Positions 16,177 to 25,369 of a stretch of DNA of 49,307 nucleotides are shown here, piece by piece. Source of the stretch: Silvanigrellales bacterium (lineage in GTDB: Bacteria > Bdellovibrionota_B > Oligoflexia > Silvanigrellales > Silvanigrellaceae); assembly GCA_020247005.1 (NCBI GenBank), contig JADCJN010000232.1, forward strand, positions 1 to 49,307. Direction: 5' to 3'. Position 1 is the stretch's first letter. Each line of letters opens with the position of its first letter. The position numbers and the translations under genes are program-made. Below the pieces are notes generated by a model. The model ran no database searches, was not told the origin of the DNA, and was given only the letters and a program-made list of their open reading frames with translations.

Positions 16177-17067
16177 TCAGACTTTCGCGGCACGGAGGCG
16201 AGCAATGCGTTCTTCAAGGGGAGGGTGCGTGGAAAAGAGCGCAAGGAACTTGCTCGGGCGGCCGCTGATTTTGAATGCCGCCACAGCCTGCTGGGAGTCG
16301 TCAACCCTGTTTGTCGCACCGCGCAGCCGCTCAAGAGCGGAGATCATTTTTTGGCGACCCCCGAGGGTTGCGCCACCGGCATCGGCGCGAAATTCGCGAT
16401 AGCGAGAAAACGCCGACACCACCACTTGACCCAAAATGCCGAAGAGTATTTGCAGAACGATGGTGGTGATGAGTTCCACCATGTGGCGGCTCTCTTCTTT
16501 CACCGACTGCCCCACGGCAAAGGCGACAATCCGCGCGAAGAACATGACGAACGCGTTCACAACACCCTGAACCAGCGTCATGGTGACCATATCGCCGTTG
16601 GCGACGTGGGCAACCTCGTGCGCCAGCACACCTTCGACCTCTTCTTTGCTCATGCCGTACAAAAGCCCCGACGACACCGCCACCAAAGCGCGGTTGCGGG
16701 TCGGACCCGTGGCAAAGGCGTTCACTTCCGGGCTCTCGTAAATGCCCACTTGTGGCATCGTTTTGATGCCTGCCTTTGCAGAGAGGTCGTAGACGGTGCT
16801 CAAAAGCCACCGGGCCTCCCCTGAGGCCTGAGCCGGGTCAACGAGCTTCACGCCCATGGTCCACTTCGCCATAATGCGCGAAATGGCCAGGGAAATGAAC
16901 GAACCCGCCATCCCCCAAACCAGGCAGTAAGCCATTAACATGCCGTAGTTGAGGCCACGGTCTGTCACGTAACGGTTCAGCCCCAAGCTGCTCGTTACAA
17001 TGGAGATGGTGATCATCACCGCGATATTGACGAGAAAAAACCAACCGAATCGTTTGAACAAGGCCAT
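16177..17067 (-). CDS. htpX: Membrane zinc protease HtpX
   Basis: 296 residues from the ATG at 17067 (AAGGAGG about 10 bases upstream). Two N-terminal helices, zinc motif HEVAH at 150-154 with the third ligand in EFRAD, two more helices between about 165 and 225, and the typical HPPLEERIARL ending. HtpX degrades misfolded inner-membrane proteins and overlaps functionally with FtsH, encoded upstream in the same leftward group. Confidence 0.96.
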   Translation of the reverse strand: MALFKRFGWFFLVNIAVMITISIVTSSLGLNRYVTDRGLNYGMLMAYCLVWGMAGSFISLAISRIMAKWTMGVKLVDPAQASGEARWLLSTVYDLSAKAGIKTMPQVGIYESPEVNAFATGPTRNRALVAVSSGLLYGMSKEEVEGVLAHEVAHVANGDMVTMTLVQGVVNAFVMFFARIVAFAVGQSVKEESRHMVELITTIVLQILFGILGQVVVSAFSRYREFRADAGGATLGGRQKMISALERLRGATNRVDDSQQAVAAFKISGRPSKFLALFSTHPPLEERIARLRAAKV

Positions 17068-17171
17068 GGAAGGGAAACCTCCTTTGCCGCACGAATATGG
17101 ACGGAAGATGCCGCCTGTCAAACCGGAGCAAGCACCCACTCTATTCCAGAAGGGCACCAGAACGAAAACGT

Positions 17172-18200
17172 TCAGCTGAGTCGAAAATCTGCGAGGCGCC
17201 AAACCTTCCCAGGTAACGTTGGGACCGGCCGACCGGAATGCTGAGTGTCGAGTATCACATGAACCGCCTGGGGAGCCGAGGGAGCCATGGCTCCGAGGTT
17301 CACGTATTCATTCTCAAAATTGCCCACAATCGACCATTTTGAGGCGAAGACTGCAAAGGCTTCCTGCTTGTAGATGTGGTCTTCCAATTCATGACCCGCC
17401 TTCAGCATCAGTGTGCAGCCCTCCAAAGGAAACCCGTGGACCTCGAGCTGACGCACAGTGCCTTGGTGCATGCCGCGGCTGTCGCGTCCTGTGAGGTAAC
17501 AAATGTGAACACCTTGCGAGTGAAGTGCATCGACGAAGGCCTTTGCGCCTTCCACGGGGCGGTCGAGGTCAACGAGTGTTTTTCCGTCGAAAAATCGCTT
17601 GCGCCAAAGCTTTTCGGCCGACTGGAGGATCTCGGACACGTCGTTGTCCCGAAGATCAAGCCCTGCATTTTCAAACGCGTGGGACAACGAGTACCCCATG
17701 TGACACAACGCGATAGACTCAACCCGGCGAAGAAGGGCGCGAGGGTAACGCCGGGCATCGGCCTGAGAAGCTGTCCATTCCCTCAGAATCCCCAGAGTGC
17801 GGTGGCTCACGTCAAACAGCGTGCCATCGAGGTCGAAGACAACGGCAGGCTGCGTTTTGGCCTTTTTCGCGCTTGCGATATGTTCTTCCAAGAGAGCGAG
17901 AACGGATTTCGCCTGGGTGTCTTCGATGGCCCAATCTACGGGTTCAGCGCGGTAGGTTCGGCTCCGGGGATGTGGTCCTGCGTTGAAAGCGCGTGACGCT
18001 TCCATGGCAAGAACGTCAAAGAGGTCTGCTTTGGTTTCTGCACGCGTAAAGACTTCGGCCAAAGCTTGCAGCGCAGCGCGCACTCCCACATCGTAGCCAC
18101 TTTCGGCAGATTGGCCTCGAAGCAGGGTTCGGTTCTCGGCATCGCGCTCGCGAAGGCGACGTTCGACCTGCGCAACGAGATATTTCCTGAGGTCCGTCAT
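17172..18200 (-). CDS. HAD-superfamily hydrolase with N-terminal helical extension
   Basis: 342 residues from the ATG at 18200 (AGGAAG about 9 bases upstream). HAD motif I is DLDGT at 123-127 (nucleophile Asp123, acid/base Asp125) and motif II is the Thr in CYLTGRDS. An alpha-helical cap precedes motif II and FENEYVNLG is near the C-terminal acidic motif. The first about 115 residues, rich in Arg/Glu/Ala, are not part of the HAD fold and look helical; I do not recognise them. It lies 34 bases after folP, so a role as a phosphatase linked to pterin/folate metabolism is possible but unsupported. Confidence 0.82.
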   Translation of the reverse strand: MTDLRKYLVAQVERRLRERDAENRTLLRGQSAESGYDVGVRAALQALAEVFTRAETKADLFDVLAMEASRAFNAGPHPRSRTYRAEPVDWAIEDTQAKSVLALLEEHIASAKKAKTQPAVVFDLDGTLFDVSHRTLGILREWTASQADARRYPRALLRRVESIALCHMGYSLSHAFENAGLDLRDNDVSEILQSAEKLWRKRFFDGKTLVDLDRPVEGAKAFVDALHSQGVHICYLTGRDSRGMHQGTVRQLEVHGFPLEGCTLMLKAGHELEDHIYKQEAFAVFASKWSIVGNFENEYVNLGAMAPSAPQAVHVILDTQHSGRPVPTLPGKVWRLADFRLS

Positions 18201-18234
18201 GTCGTCGTCTTCCTCTCGAAACCCAGTTTGGCGA

Positions 18235-19218
18235 TCACAGGTGCCCCTTTTCGGTGTCAAAGGCCTCCGGGTCGGGAGCCACCTCGCCTGGTGCCCGATG
18301 GGAGCGCACAATGCGAGCTCCGAAGGCAACACTTCGGGCTTCCCAAGCCTTCGACACGGCGTCGCGGGCGGTGGCCTCGGCGGCGATTTGGACTCGGGGG
18401 CTCGGGCGCGTCGCCTCGAGCTCCGCCAAAAATCGTTTTCGCGAGAGTCCAATAAGAACAGGATAGCCCAAGGCCACGAGGGCTTCCATGCCATCGCGCG
18501 AGAGCAGCGCCAGGTTGTCGGACAATTGCTTTCCAAAGCCAATGCCCGGGTCGATGGCAATGCTCTGGACACCCTGCGAACGAGCCGCTGCGGCACGTTC
18601 GGAAAGAAACGCACACACTTCCGCAACACAGTCGGTATACCAGGACTCAGACGCAGTTTGGGGTTCTGAGGCGAGGCTCTGCGCACCGAGTTGCATGGTG
18701 GAGGGTTCGCCGCGCATGTGCATGACTATCAATGGAAGAGCATGCTCGGCGCACACTTCAAAGGTGGTTCGCCCGTCTTCCCTTTTTCGGCCCGCCCAAA
18801 CATCGTTCGCAACGTCGACGAGCCCCGCTTCAGCAGCGCGCGCCAGTGTCGACGGTGATGAGGTGTCGAGAGACAAAAGAACACCGGGAAGTGCAGCCCG
18901 GAGCGCTTCCAGAACAGGGCGCACCCGGGCCCACTCCTGTGCGTGGGGAATGTCTTTCGACCCGGGGCGGGTTGACACACCCCCGACATCAATGACGTGA
19001 GCGCCCGCGGCGACAAGTGCCTGCGCCCGACTCACTGAAGCACTTCCTTGAGGAAAGTAGAAACCGCCGTCCGAGAAGCTGTCGGGGGTCACATTCAAGA
19101 TGCCAAACCAAGCGGGCCAGGGAAGGGATTCGAAAAACGACGCAGCCAAAAGGGAACCCGCGGGCTCCAAAGGAGCTTCCGCGGGTGAAGGGTGGGCCAT
19201 TGAACGTGGCTTTTTCAC
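18235..19218 (-). CDS. folP: Dihydropteroate synthase
   Basis: 327 residues from a GTG at 19218 that overlaps the ftsH stop (GTGA); an ATG at 19200 is the alternative. DHPS signature NVTPDSFSDGG, then DVGGVSTRPG, DVANDVW, DPGIGFGK, LIGLSRKRF and a final HRAPGE-like segment. It condenses p-aminobenzoate with the pterin diphosphate in folate synthesis. The ftsH-folP order is a widespread conserved pair. About 20-30 residues precede the first core strand (FGILNVTPDS), slightly longer than usual. Confidence 0.95.
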   Translation of the reverse strand: MKKPRSMAHPSPAEAPLEPAGSLLAASFFESLPWPAWFGILNVTPDSFSDGGFYFPQGSASVSRAQALVAAGAHVIDVGGVSTRPGSKDIPHAQEWARVRPVLEALRAALPGVLLSLDTSSPSTLARAAEAGLVDVANDVWAGRKREDGRTTFEVCAEHALPLIVMHMRGEPSTMQLGAQSLASEPQTASESWYTDCVAEVCAFLSERAAAARSQGVQSIAIDPGIGFGKQLSDNLALLSRDGMEALVALGYPVLIGLSRKRFLAELEATRPSPRVQIAAEATARDAVSKAWEARSVAFGARIVRSHRAPGEVAPDPEAFDTEKGHL

Positions 19219-21188
19219 GCTGGGGAAGGCGAAGGGAGGCGAAGGCCCGCGTCAGGGAGGACGGGTGTGGCCTCCCCTTTTGGAGGCGTGACTCCGGTGT
19301 CGTCGCTTTTGCCAGATCGTGTTTTGGTGTCTTGGATGGCCCGAATTTCGTCGAGCGTGGCTCCATTGATGGCGGCAACGAACTCGTCGGAATCGAGTGT
19401 CTCCACTTCAATGAGAATGGTGGCGACGTGCTCGAAAACGTCCATGTGGTCGACAAGCATCTGCTTGGCCAGAGCGTATTGGGTGTTGATGATGCGCGAG
19501 ACTTCCTGGTCGATTTCGTTTGCGACGGTCTCGGAGTAGTTGCGCCCTTCGCCGAAGTCGCGACCCAGAAATGGATTCTCGCTCTTCGTTCCGAAGTTGA
19601 TGGGCCCAAGCTTGCTCATGCCAAATTGGCAAACCATGGCGCGAGCCATTTCCGTGGCATTCGCGATGTCGTTCGACGCGCCCGTGGTGAACTGGCTGAA
19701 CTTGATTTCTTCCGCCGCGCGGCCACCCATGCCCACGGCAATGCGGGTGAGGAGGTCTTCTTTCGTGTGGCTGTAGAGGTCTTCTTTTGGAAGGAAGGCC
19801 GTGACGCCCAGCGCGCGTCCGCGCGGGATGACGGTGAGCTTGTGCACTTCCGTGCGAGACTTGAGGTAATGCGCCACCAGGGCATGGCCGGTTTCGTGGT
19901 AGGACGTTTCGCGAATGAGGTCTTTGCTCAAGACCATGCTCTTGCGCTCCGAGCCCATCATAATTTTGTCTTTGGCGTACTCGAAATCCTTCATGCTGAC
20001 GCGCTTGTTTCCATTGCGCGCGGCCATAAGTGCAGCCTCGTTCACCAGATTCTCGAGGTCGGCGCCGGAAAACCCGGGCGTGCCGAGAGCGAGCTTCTCG
20101 ACGTTGATGTCGTCTACGGTTTTCACGCGCTTGGTGTAGATGCCAAGAATTTCCTTGCGTCCGCGCACATCGGGAAGATTCACAACAACGCGGCGGTCGA
20201 ATCGGCCAGGACGCAGAAGAGCGGGGTCGAGAACATCGGGGCGGTTTGTTGCCGCAATGACAATGACGGCCTCGTTTGCCTCAAACCCGTCCATTTCCAC
20301 AAGGAGTTGGTTGAGCGTTTGTTCGCGCTCGTCGTGTCCGCCGCCCACTCCGGCGCCACGGTGGCGACCCACGGCGTCGATTTCGTCGATGAAGATAATA
20401 CAGGGCGCATTTTTCTTGGCATTTTCGAAGAGGTCGCGCACGCGCGAAGCACCCACGCCCACGAACATCTCGACGAAGTCGGAGCCCGAGATGTGAAAGA
20501 ATGGAACACCCGCCTCGCCAGCAATGGCACGGGCAAGAAGGGTTTTTCCGGTACCCGGAGATCCCATCATAAGGACCCCCTTCGGAATGCGGGCGCCGAT
20601 TTCTTGGAACCGTTTGTGGTCTTTCAGAAAGGCGACGATTTCGGCGCACTCCTGCTTGGCTTCCTCGACGCCTGCCACGTCTTTGAAGGTCACCCGCTGG
20701 GCGCTTTCCGGAAGAAGCTTTGCTTTGCTCTTGCCAAACGACATAGCTTTTCCGCCTGCACCTTGCATATTGCGGAGGAAAAGAACCATGAATCCGACCA
20801 CGACGAGAAGCGGCAGCCACATGGTGAGGAACGAAGCCCACCACACATTTCCGTCTTCCGAGCGCTCGTAGTTCAGGGGAATTTGTTGAGCGGCGAGCTT
20901 TTCTCGCAGTTCCTTGCGGAGCACTTCGTCGGCAGGGGCAAACGTTGTGACAATCGACTTGTCTTTGAGTTTCGCCACAATTTCATCGCCACGCAGAGCG
21001 TCGCCGCGCATGGTGACTTCCACAATACGTTTGGGGTCCTCCACCGGTTTGTCGACGTAAGTCGCAAACTCAGAGTAAGGTTTCGCAACCTCATCTCGCT
21101 GTCGCGAAAAGAATTTGAATGACAACACAAATAGCGCGATGATGGCGATCCAAATGATAGCCGCCTTCAGCCAGGACTCTTTTGCCAT
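19215..21188 (-). CDS. ftsH: ATP-dependent zinc metalloprotease FtsH
   Basis: 657 residues from the ATG at 21188 (AAGGAGC 6 bases upstream). Membrane helices at about 8-27 and 119-138 flank a periplasmic loop. AAA+ domain: Walker A GSPGTGKT at 209-216, Walker B IIFIDEID near 264-271, second region of homology RPGRFDR. Zinc-protease motif HETGH is at 431-435. A Pro/Gly tail ends the protein. It is a membrane quality-control protease, second in the leftward group after tilS, with its own likely promoter in the gap behind tilS. Confidence 0.97.
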   Translation of the reverse strand: MAKESWLKAAIIWIAIIALFVLSFKFFSRQRDEVAKPYSEFATYVDKPVEDPKRIVEVTMRGDALRGDEIVAKLKDKSIVTTFAPADEVLRKELREKLAAQQIPLNYERSEDGNVWWASFLTMWLPLLVVVGFMVLFLRNMQGAGGKAMSFGKSKAKLLPESAQRVTFKDVAGVEEAKQECAEIVAFLKDHKRFQEIGARIPKGVLMMGSPGTGKTLLARAIAGEAGVPFFHISGSDFVEMFVGVGASRVRDLFENAKKNAPCIIFIDEIDAVGRHRGAGVGGGHDEREQTLNQLLVEMDGFEANEAVIVIAATNRPDVLDPALLRPGRFDRRVVVNLPDVRGRKEILGIYTKRVKTVDDINVEKLALGTPGFSGADLENLVNEAALMAARNGNKRVSMKDFEYAKDKIMMGSERKSMVLSKDLIRETSYHETGHALVAHYLKSRTEVHKLTVIPRGRALGVTAFLPKEDLYSHTKEDLLTRIAVGMGGRAAEEIKFSQFTTGASNDIANATEMARAMVCQFGMSKLGPINFGTKSENPFLGRDFGEGRNYSETVANEIDQEVSRIINTQYALAKQMLVDHMDVFEHVATILIEVETLDSDEFVAAINGATLDEIRAIQDTKTRSGKSDDTGVTPPKGEATPVLPDAGLRLPSPSPA

Positions 21189-21277
21189 GTAAGCTCCTTG
21201 TGGCTCCTAGGTCACTTCGTGAGCCTGGCGCTCGTGCGTGAGCACGACGAGAGCCCGCTGTTCGCGCCCTGGACCTG

Positions 21278-21297
21278 TCCGCCGACTCCCCGGCGGA
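21278..21297. promoter_or_regulatory. Hairpin in the ftsH leader
   Basis: A perfect 7-base-pair stem TCCGCCG/CGGCGGA with a 6-base loop sits in the 229-base tilS-ftsH gap, and a second smaller CGCCG/CGGCG hairpin is at about 21310-21324. No T-run follows on the minus strand, so this is more likely leader structure than a terminator. Function unknown. Confidence 0.4.
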
Positions 21298-21334
21298 GGC
21301 ATCACGCCCCGCCGCCTCACGGCGTTTGCAAACC

Positions 21335-21362
21335 ATTATGTATGAGAACCGCCGGCGTGCAA
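21335..21362 (-). promoter_or_regulatory. Probable sigma-70 promoter for ftsH
   Basis: On the minus strand TTGCAC (21362-21357) and CATAAT (21340-21335) are separated by 16 bases, a good -35/-10 pair (4/6 and 5/6 matches). It lies after the tilS stop and would give an ftsH leader of about 140 bases containing the hairpins at 21278-21324. Confidence 0.5.
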
Positions 21363-21417
21363 ATGAACGTGACACGCTTCAGGCAGTGTGGGCAATGTGC
21401 AACGGCCTTGAGGCAAG

Positions 21418-22569
21418 TCAAGCCCCGGGGAGGCGTCTCGCCCGAAAGGAAATTCCTGCCGCAAAACACAGCGCCGAAGCGCCGAGAGGGAGAGGCACCA
21501 CAATGGGAAGGACGCTTTGTTGAGATATCGAGGCAGGATGCGAATTTTTTGAAGCCATTCGAGCTTTTGTCACATGAATGGCGAGGTTCTTCCAATGCTC
21601 GTCTCCAAGTGCGCGCGAAAGTGAGGCAAAAATAGAAGCTCCTGCGGGAGGCACATGTGGACGGGAGTCCGAGCCGGAGGCACTGAGCGCACGTCGGCAA
21701 GCCCGAGCCATTGTGGAGGCAGACTGCTCTTGGTTTGAAAGGGGAACAAAGCACTCGTGCATCTCTTCGTCCAGGGGCGCGCAGGCAGAGGCCTTTTTTG
21801 TGAGCATCGATATTGGCGCGTCTGCGGAGGTGTCCACGAGTTCGCGAATGCGTTGCGCGCAGCGCGTGAAGGCCCGTTCATAGGCGGGATTCAACTTCAT
21901 GAGCGAGGGAAGAACCGAGTGTCGCAAATGATTGCGTGCATAATGAGTCTCCGCGTTGCTGGGGTCTTCCCGCCATGGCACGCGTTGAGCCTTCGCATAA
22001 TCTTGGATTTCCGCATGAGGCACGCTGGCGAAAGGGCGAAGAAGTCCGCGGGCGGGGTCGAATGGGGCGAGGCCCGTGAGACCTTCGGGGCCACATCCCC
22101 GCACGAGATGGAGCAGCATCGTTTCTACCACGTCACGCGCGTGGTGCGCCGTGACAATGTATCCTCGGCGTCCCGTGGAGGCCTGAAGTTCTGCGCGCAC
22201 GCGTTCGGCTTCTGCGTAGCGCCATTGTCGCGCCGCGCTTTGAAAGTTGCCCGCGGGGAAAAAAGGAGCTCGGGCAAGGTGAAGTTCGATGCCCCATTCC
22301 AAACAGGCTGTTGCGACGGTTTCTTCATCGTCGGCGTTGGAGTCGGGTCGTGTGCCGTGGTTGCAGTGCAGCGCGACCATGGCAGGTGGCTCATCGCCTT
22401 TCCAGCCTCTGTGGGAACGGGTGGCCGCCGCCAAGACCCGCAAAAGAGTCATGCTATCGAGACCACCTGAAACAAGCACGACAAGCGCAGCATGCGCCTG
22501 CGTGCCTGGCTCGCGGAGCGTGTTTTGAAGGAATTGGCCTATTGCGAATTCGAGGGGGGAGAGTCGCAT
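21418..22569 (-). CDS. tilS: tRNA(Ile)-lysidine synthase
   Basis: 383 residues from the ATG at 22569; an AAGGAG site is about 12 bases upstream, slightly far. PP-loop ATP-binding motif SGGLDSM at 34-40, then HCNHGTRPDSNADDEE, the HHARDVVETMLLHL segment and RPF...EIQDYA, all typical of the TilS catalytic core. It converts C34 of the CAU anticodon of tRNA-Ile2 to lysidine. The C-terminal domains are short and divergent. tilS-ftsH linkage is a common conserved neighbourhood. Confidence 0.93.
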   Translation of the reverse strand: MRLSPLEFAIGQFLQNTLREPGTQAHAALVVLVSGGLDSMTLLRVLAAATRSHRGWKGDEPPAMVALHCNHGTRPDSNADDEETVATACLEWGIELHLARAPFFPAGNFQSAARQWRYAEAERVRAELQASTGRRGYIVTAHHARDVVETMLLHLVRGCGPEGLTGLAPFDPARGLLRPFASVPHAEIQDYAKAQRVPWREDPSNAETHYARNHLRHSVLPSLMKLNPAYERAFTRCAQRIRELVDTSADAPISMLTKKASACAPLDEEMHECFVPLSNQEQSASTMARACRRALSASGSDSRPHVPPAGASIFASLSRALGDEHWKNLAIHVTKARMASKNSHPASISQQSVLPIVVPLPLGASALCFAAGISFRARRLPGA

Positions 22570-22602
22570 TGCGATGGCGTTCTCCTTTTGCCTGGGTGGA
22601 GT

Positions 22603-22653
22603 TTGCAAAGCCCTCGTCGTTCCGTTACAAGCATGCGAGCATAAAAGTTTCAA
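22603..22653. promoter_or_regulatory. Possible divergent sigma-70 promoters (tilS leftward, peptide-binding gene rightward)
   Basis: Rightward: TTGCAA (22603-22608), 17-base spacer, TACAAG (22626-22631). Leftward: TTGAAA (22653-22648), 18-base spacer, TGTAAC (22629-22624). Each element matches consensus at only 4 to 5 of 6 positions, so these are candidates only. Confidence 0.3.
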
Positions 22654-22702
22654 CACACATTCGCTCCGCGTTTGCTTGCGGCCACTCACAGGAGCTTCGA
22701 TT

Positions 22703-24328
22703 ATGAATCGCAGACACCTCGGTAAAGTCCTCGGCGGTCACTTCGGACTGCTTCTCGCAGCGTCGGTTCTCGCGGGCACGAATGCCACTTTCATTCCTTC
22801 CGTCGCATTCGGAGCGGAGACGCCTCGCGAAGGCGGCGTTCTTATTTACGGGCGCGGCGGTGACTCTGTTTCGCTGGACCCTGCAAAGGAAACCGACGGC
22901 GAAAGTCTGAATGTTTGCGACAACATTTTCGATACTTTGGTGCAGTTTAAGCTGGGCACGACGGAAATCGAACCTGGGTTGGCGGAAAGCTGGAGTGTGA
23001 CGCCCGATGGCACGTCGTACACCTTCAAGCTTCGTCCGAATGTGAAGTTTCATGACGGCACGCCTCTCGATGCCGACGCGGTCATTTTTAGCCTCATGCG
23101 CCAACACGACGCTAAGCACGAAGCTTACGGCTACGCGAAGGCGTGGAACTACTGGAACGACATGGGGATGAACACCCTCGTGAAGGCCATGACCAAGGTG
23201 GACGCCAACACTGTCAAAATCGAACTGGCGCGTCCTGAAGCGCCCTTCCTGGCAAACATGGCGATGCAGTTCGCGTCTATTGTGAGTCCCACAGCCGTCC
23301 GCAAGTTCAAAGAAGACTTTGCGAAAAACCCGGTGGGCACAGGCCCCTTCAAGTTCGTCAGCTGGACGAAGGGCGAGCGCATTGTTCTCGATGCGAACAA
23401 GGAATTTTGGGGTCAGAAGCCTAAGCTCGCCCGCGTTATCTTTCGTTCCATCCCTGATTCCTCTGCCCGGCTGAATGCCTTCCTGGCGAAGGAAATTCAC
23501 ATGATGAACCAGCCAACGCCTGATCAAGTGGCCACCATCAAGCAACGCCGCCCCGATGCCTCCGTTATGGATGCGCCTGGCATGAACGTGGCTTACCTCG
23601 CCTTTAATGTGCAGAAGAAGCCCTTTGACAATGCGAAGGTTCGTCAGGCTCTCAACACCGCTGTGAACAAAGATGCCATCATCAAGGGCATCTACTCGGG
23701 CATGGGCATGGCGGCTGTGAACCCCATTCCGCCTTCTCTGTGGGGCTACAATACGTCTGTGAAGCAGTACGCCTACAGCATTGAGAGGTCGAAGCAGCTT
23801 TTGAAAGAGGCTGGATTCCCCAACGGTTTCAAAACCACACTCTACTACATGCCTGTTTCCCGCCCTTACATGCCCGACGGAAAGAAAGTGGCCGAAGCCA
23901 TTCAGGCCGATCTGAAGAAAATTGGAGTCGAGGTGTCCCTGTCCACTTACGAATGGGGCACCTACCTCGACAAAACCAAGAACGGCGAGCACGAGATGGC
24001 GCTTCTTGGATGGAGTGGTGACAACGGCGACCCTGACAATTTCCTGCACGTTCTGCTTTCGGGTGAGAACACAAAACCCCCCGCGGCGAATATTGCTTTC
24101 TACAACAACACAAGGGTCACCGATATTTTGCGTCAGGCGAAAACGGTGAGTGAGCAGTCGAAGCGCGCGAGCCTTTACCAGGAAGCGCAGACAATCATTC
24201 ACAAGGACGCCCCCTGGATCCCCATCGCACACAGCCGTGTGGCGATGCCCATGGACAAGCGCGTGAATGGCTATGTCATGACACCCAACGAAACGCGTCG
24301 CTTCAACACTGTCTGGCTCGCGAAGTAA
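22703..24328 (+). CDS. Oligopeptide/dipeptide ABC transporter substrate-binding protein (family 5)
   Basis: 541 residues from the ATG at 22703 (AGGAG about 9 bases upstream). Signal peptide about 1-38, ending VAFGA-ET. The SBP family-5 signature lies in GLAESWSVTPDGTSYTFKLR and KFHDGTPLDADAV, and the DppA-like EWGTYLDK and GWSGDNGDPDNF segments suggest di- or oligopeptides. It captures the ligand in the periplasm for the two permeases encoded 3 and about 40 bases downstream in one operon. No ATP-binding subunit gene follows. Confidence 0.93.
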   Translation: MNRRHLGKVLGGHFGLLLAASVLAGTNATFIPSVAFGAETPREGGVLIYGRGGDSVSLDPAKETDGESLNVCDNIFDTLVQFKLGTTEIEPGLAESWSVTPDGTSYTFKLRPNVKFHDGTPLDADAVIFSLMRQHDAKHEAYGYAKAWNYWNDMGMNTLVKAMTKVDANTVKIELARPEAPFLANMAMQFASIVSPTAVRKFKEDFAKNPVGTGPFKFVSWTKGERIVLDANKEFWGQKPKLARVIFRSIPDSSARLNAFLAKEIHMMNQPTPDQVATIKQRRPDASVMDAPGMNVAYLAFNVQKKPFDNAKVRQALNTAVNKDAIIKGIYSGMGMAAVNPIPPSLWGYNTSVKQYAYSIERSKQLLKEAGFPNGFKTTLYYMPVSRPYMPDGKKVAEAIQADLKKIGVEVSLSTYEWGTYLDKTKNGEHEMALLGWSGDNGDPDNFLHVLLSGENTKPPAANIAFYNNTRVTDILRQAKTVSEQSKRASLYQEAQTIIHKDAPWIPIAHSRVAMPMDKRVNGYVMTPNETRRFNTVWLAK

Positions 24329-24331
24329 CCG

Positions 24332-25366
24332 ATGTTCGCACTCGTCGTTCGGCGTCTTCTGTTCTCCATTCCGGTCTTGTTGCTTCTCACGCTCGTGCTC
24401 TTCCTTGCCGTGAAACTCGTTCCTGGCGATGCGGCACTCGTGATGGCCGGGGAGCGAGCGACCCCTGAGAAGGTCGAGTACATTCGTCAGGCGTTGAATC
24501 TCGACAAGCCCTGGTACACGCAGTACGGCATGTACATCTGGAGGCTTGTCACGGACTTCGACCTCGGTCAGAGCCTCTTTCATGACAGGCCGATTGCCGA
24601 CCTGTTGTCGACAGCGGTGCCTGCCACCGTCGAGCTTGGGTTCGCTGCCCTTGTCATCGCGCTGCCGGTGGGTGTGGTGTTGGGCATCGCTTCAGCGGTT
24701 TTTCGCAACACCCTCATCGACAAAGCGGCCACGTCGACCGCCCTTGCGGGGGTGAGCATGCCTATTTTCTGGTTGGCTCTTATCCTCATGTACGTTTTCA
24801 GCATCCAACTGGGTTGGCTGCCCACGTCGGGCCGTATGAGTGATGAAGCCCTGTTCGACCCGGCACTCGACTCCGTGACGCGCATGTACACACTCGACGG
24901 GCTCCTGATTGGCCTCAAAACCGGAGAGTGGGAAGTGTTTCAATATGCGGTCAAGCATATTGTTCTTCCCGCTGTTGCGCTTTCAACCATTCCCATGGCG
25001 CAAATTTCGAGGATGACGCGCTCCAGCTTTCTGGAAGTGTTAGGGCAAGACTTCATTCGCACGGCGCGTGCAAAGGGAGTCCGTCCTTCCATGGTCATTT
25101 TCAAGCACGCTTTTCGAAACGCTTCCCTCCAAATCGTGACGGTGTCCATGCTTCAAGCGGGCACGATTTTTGGAGGGGCCGTCATCACTGAGACCATGTT
25201 CGCATGGCCTGGTTTGGGAAAAGTCTTGGTCGAGAGTATTTCGAGCCGTGATTTTCCTATGGTCCAGTCGGGAACGCTCTTCGTCGGATGCGTGTTTGTG
25301 TTGTTCAACCTGACCGCGGACGTCCTGTATGGGCTTCTGGACCCGCGTGTGAAAAAGGGAGCGTGA
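24332..25366 (+). CDS. Peptide ABC transporter permease, DppB-like
   Basis: 344 residues, starting 3 bases after the binding-protein gene. N-terminal helix, long periplasmic loop with VPGD and GQSLFHDRP, then five further helices. The cytoplasmic EAA loop, which docks the ATPase, is RTARAKGVRPSMVIFKHAFRNA-like near residues 240-260 and intact. It forms the inner-membrane channel with the DppC-like partner. Confidence 0.94.
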   Translation: MFALVVRRLLFSIPVLLLLTLVLFLAVKLVPGDAALVMAGERATPEKVEYIRQALNLDKPWYTQYGMYIWRLVTDFDLGQSLFHDRPIADLLSTAVPATVELGFAALVIALPVGVVLGIASAVFRNTLIDKAATSTALAGVSMPIFWLALILMYVFSIQLGWLPTSGRMSDEALFDPALDSVTRMYTLDGLLIGLKTGEWEVFQYAVKHIVLPAVALSTIPMAQISRMTRSSFLEVLGQDFIRTARAKGVRPSMVIFKHAFRNASLQIVTVSMLQAGTIFGGAVITETMFAWPGLGKVLVESISSRDFPMVQSGTLFVGCVFVLFNLTADVLYGLLDPRVKKGA

Positions 25367-25369
25367 CTC

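Noticed and set aside
19017-21122. 701-codon open frame opposite ftsH
   Set aside because: Fully antisense to a certain ftsH gene; high GC third positions open the opposite frame, and the translation has no recognisable domain.
22591-22607. Sigma-54-like TGGGTGGAGTTTGC upstream of the peptide-binding protein
   Set aside because: Spacing between GG and GC is one base short and the CAC core is missing; fixed spacing is essential for sigma-54.
22625-24583. 652-codon open frame opposite the peptide-binding protein
   Set aside because: Antisense shadow of a clear SBP family-5 gene.
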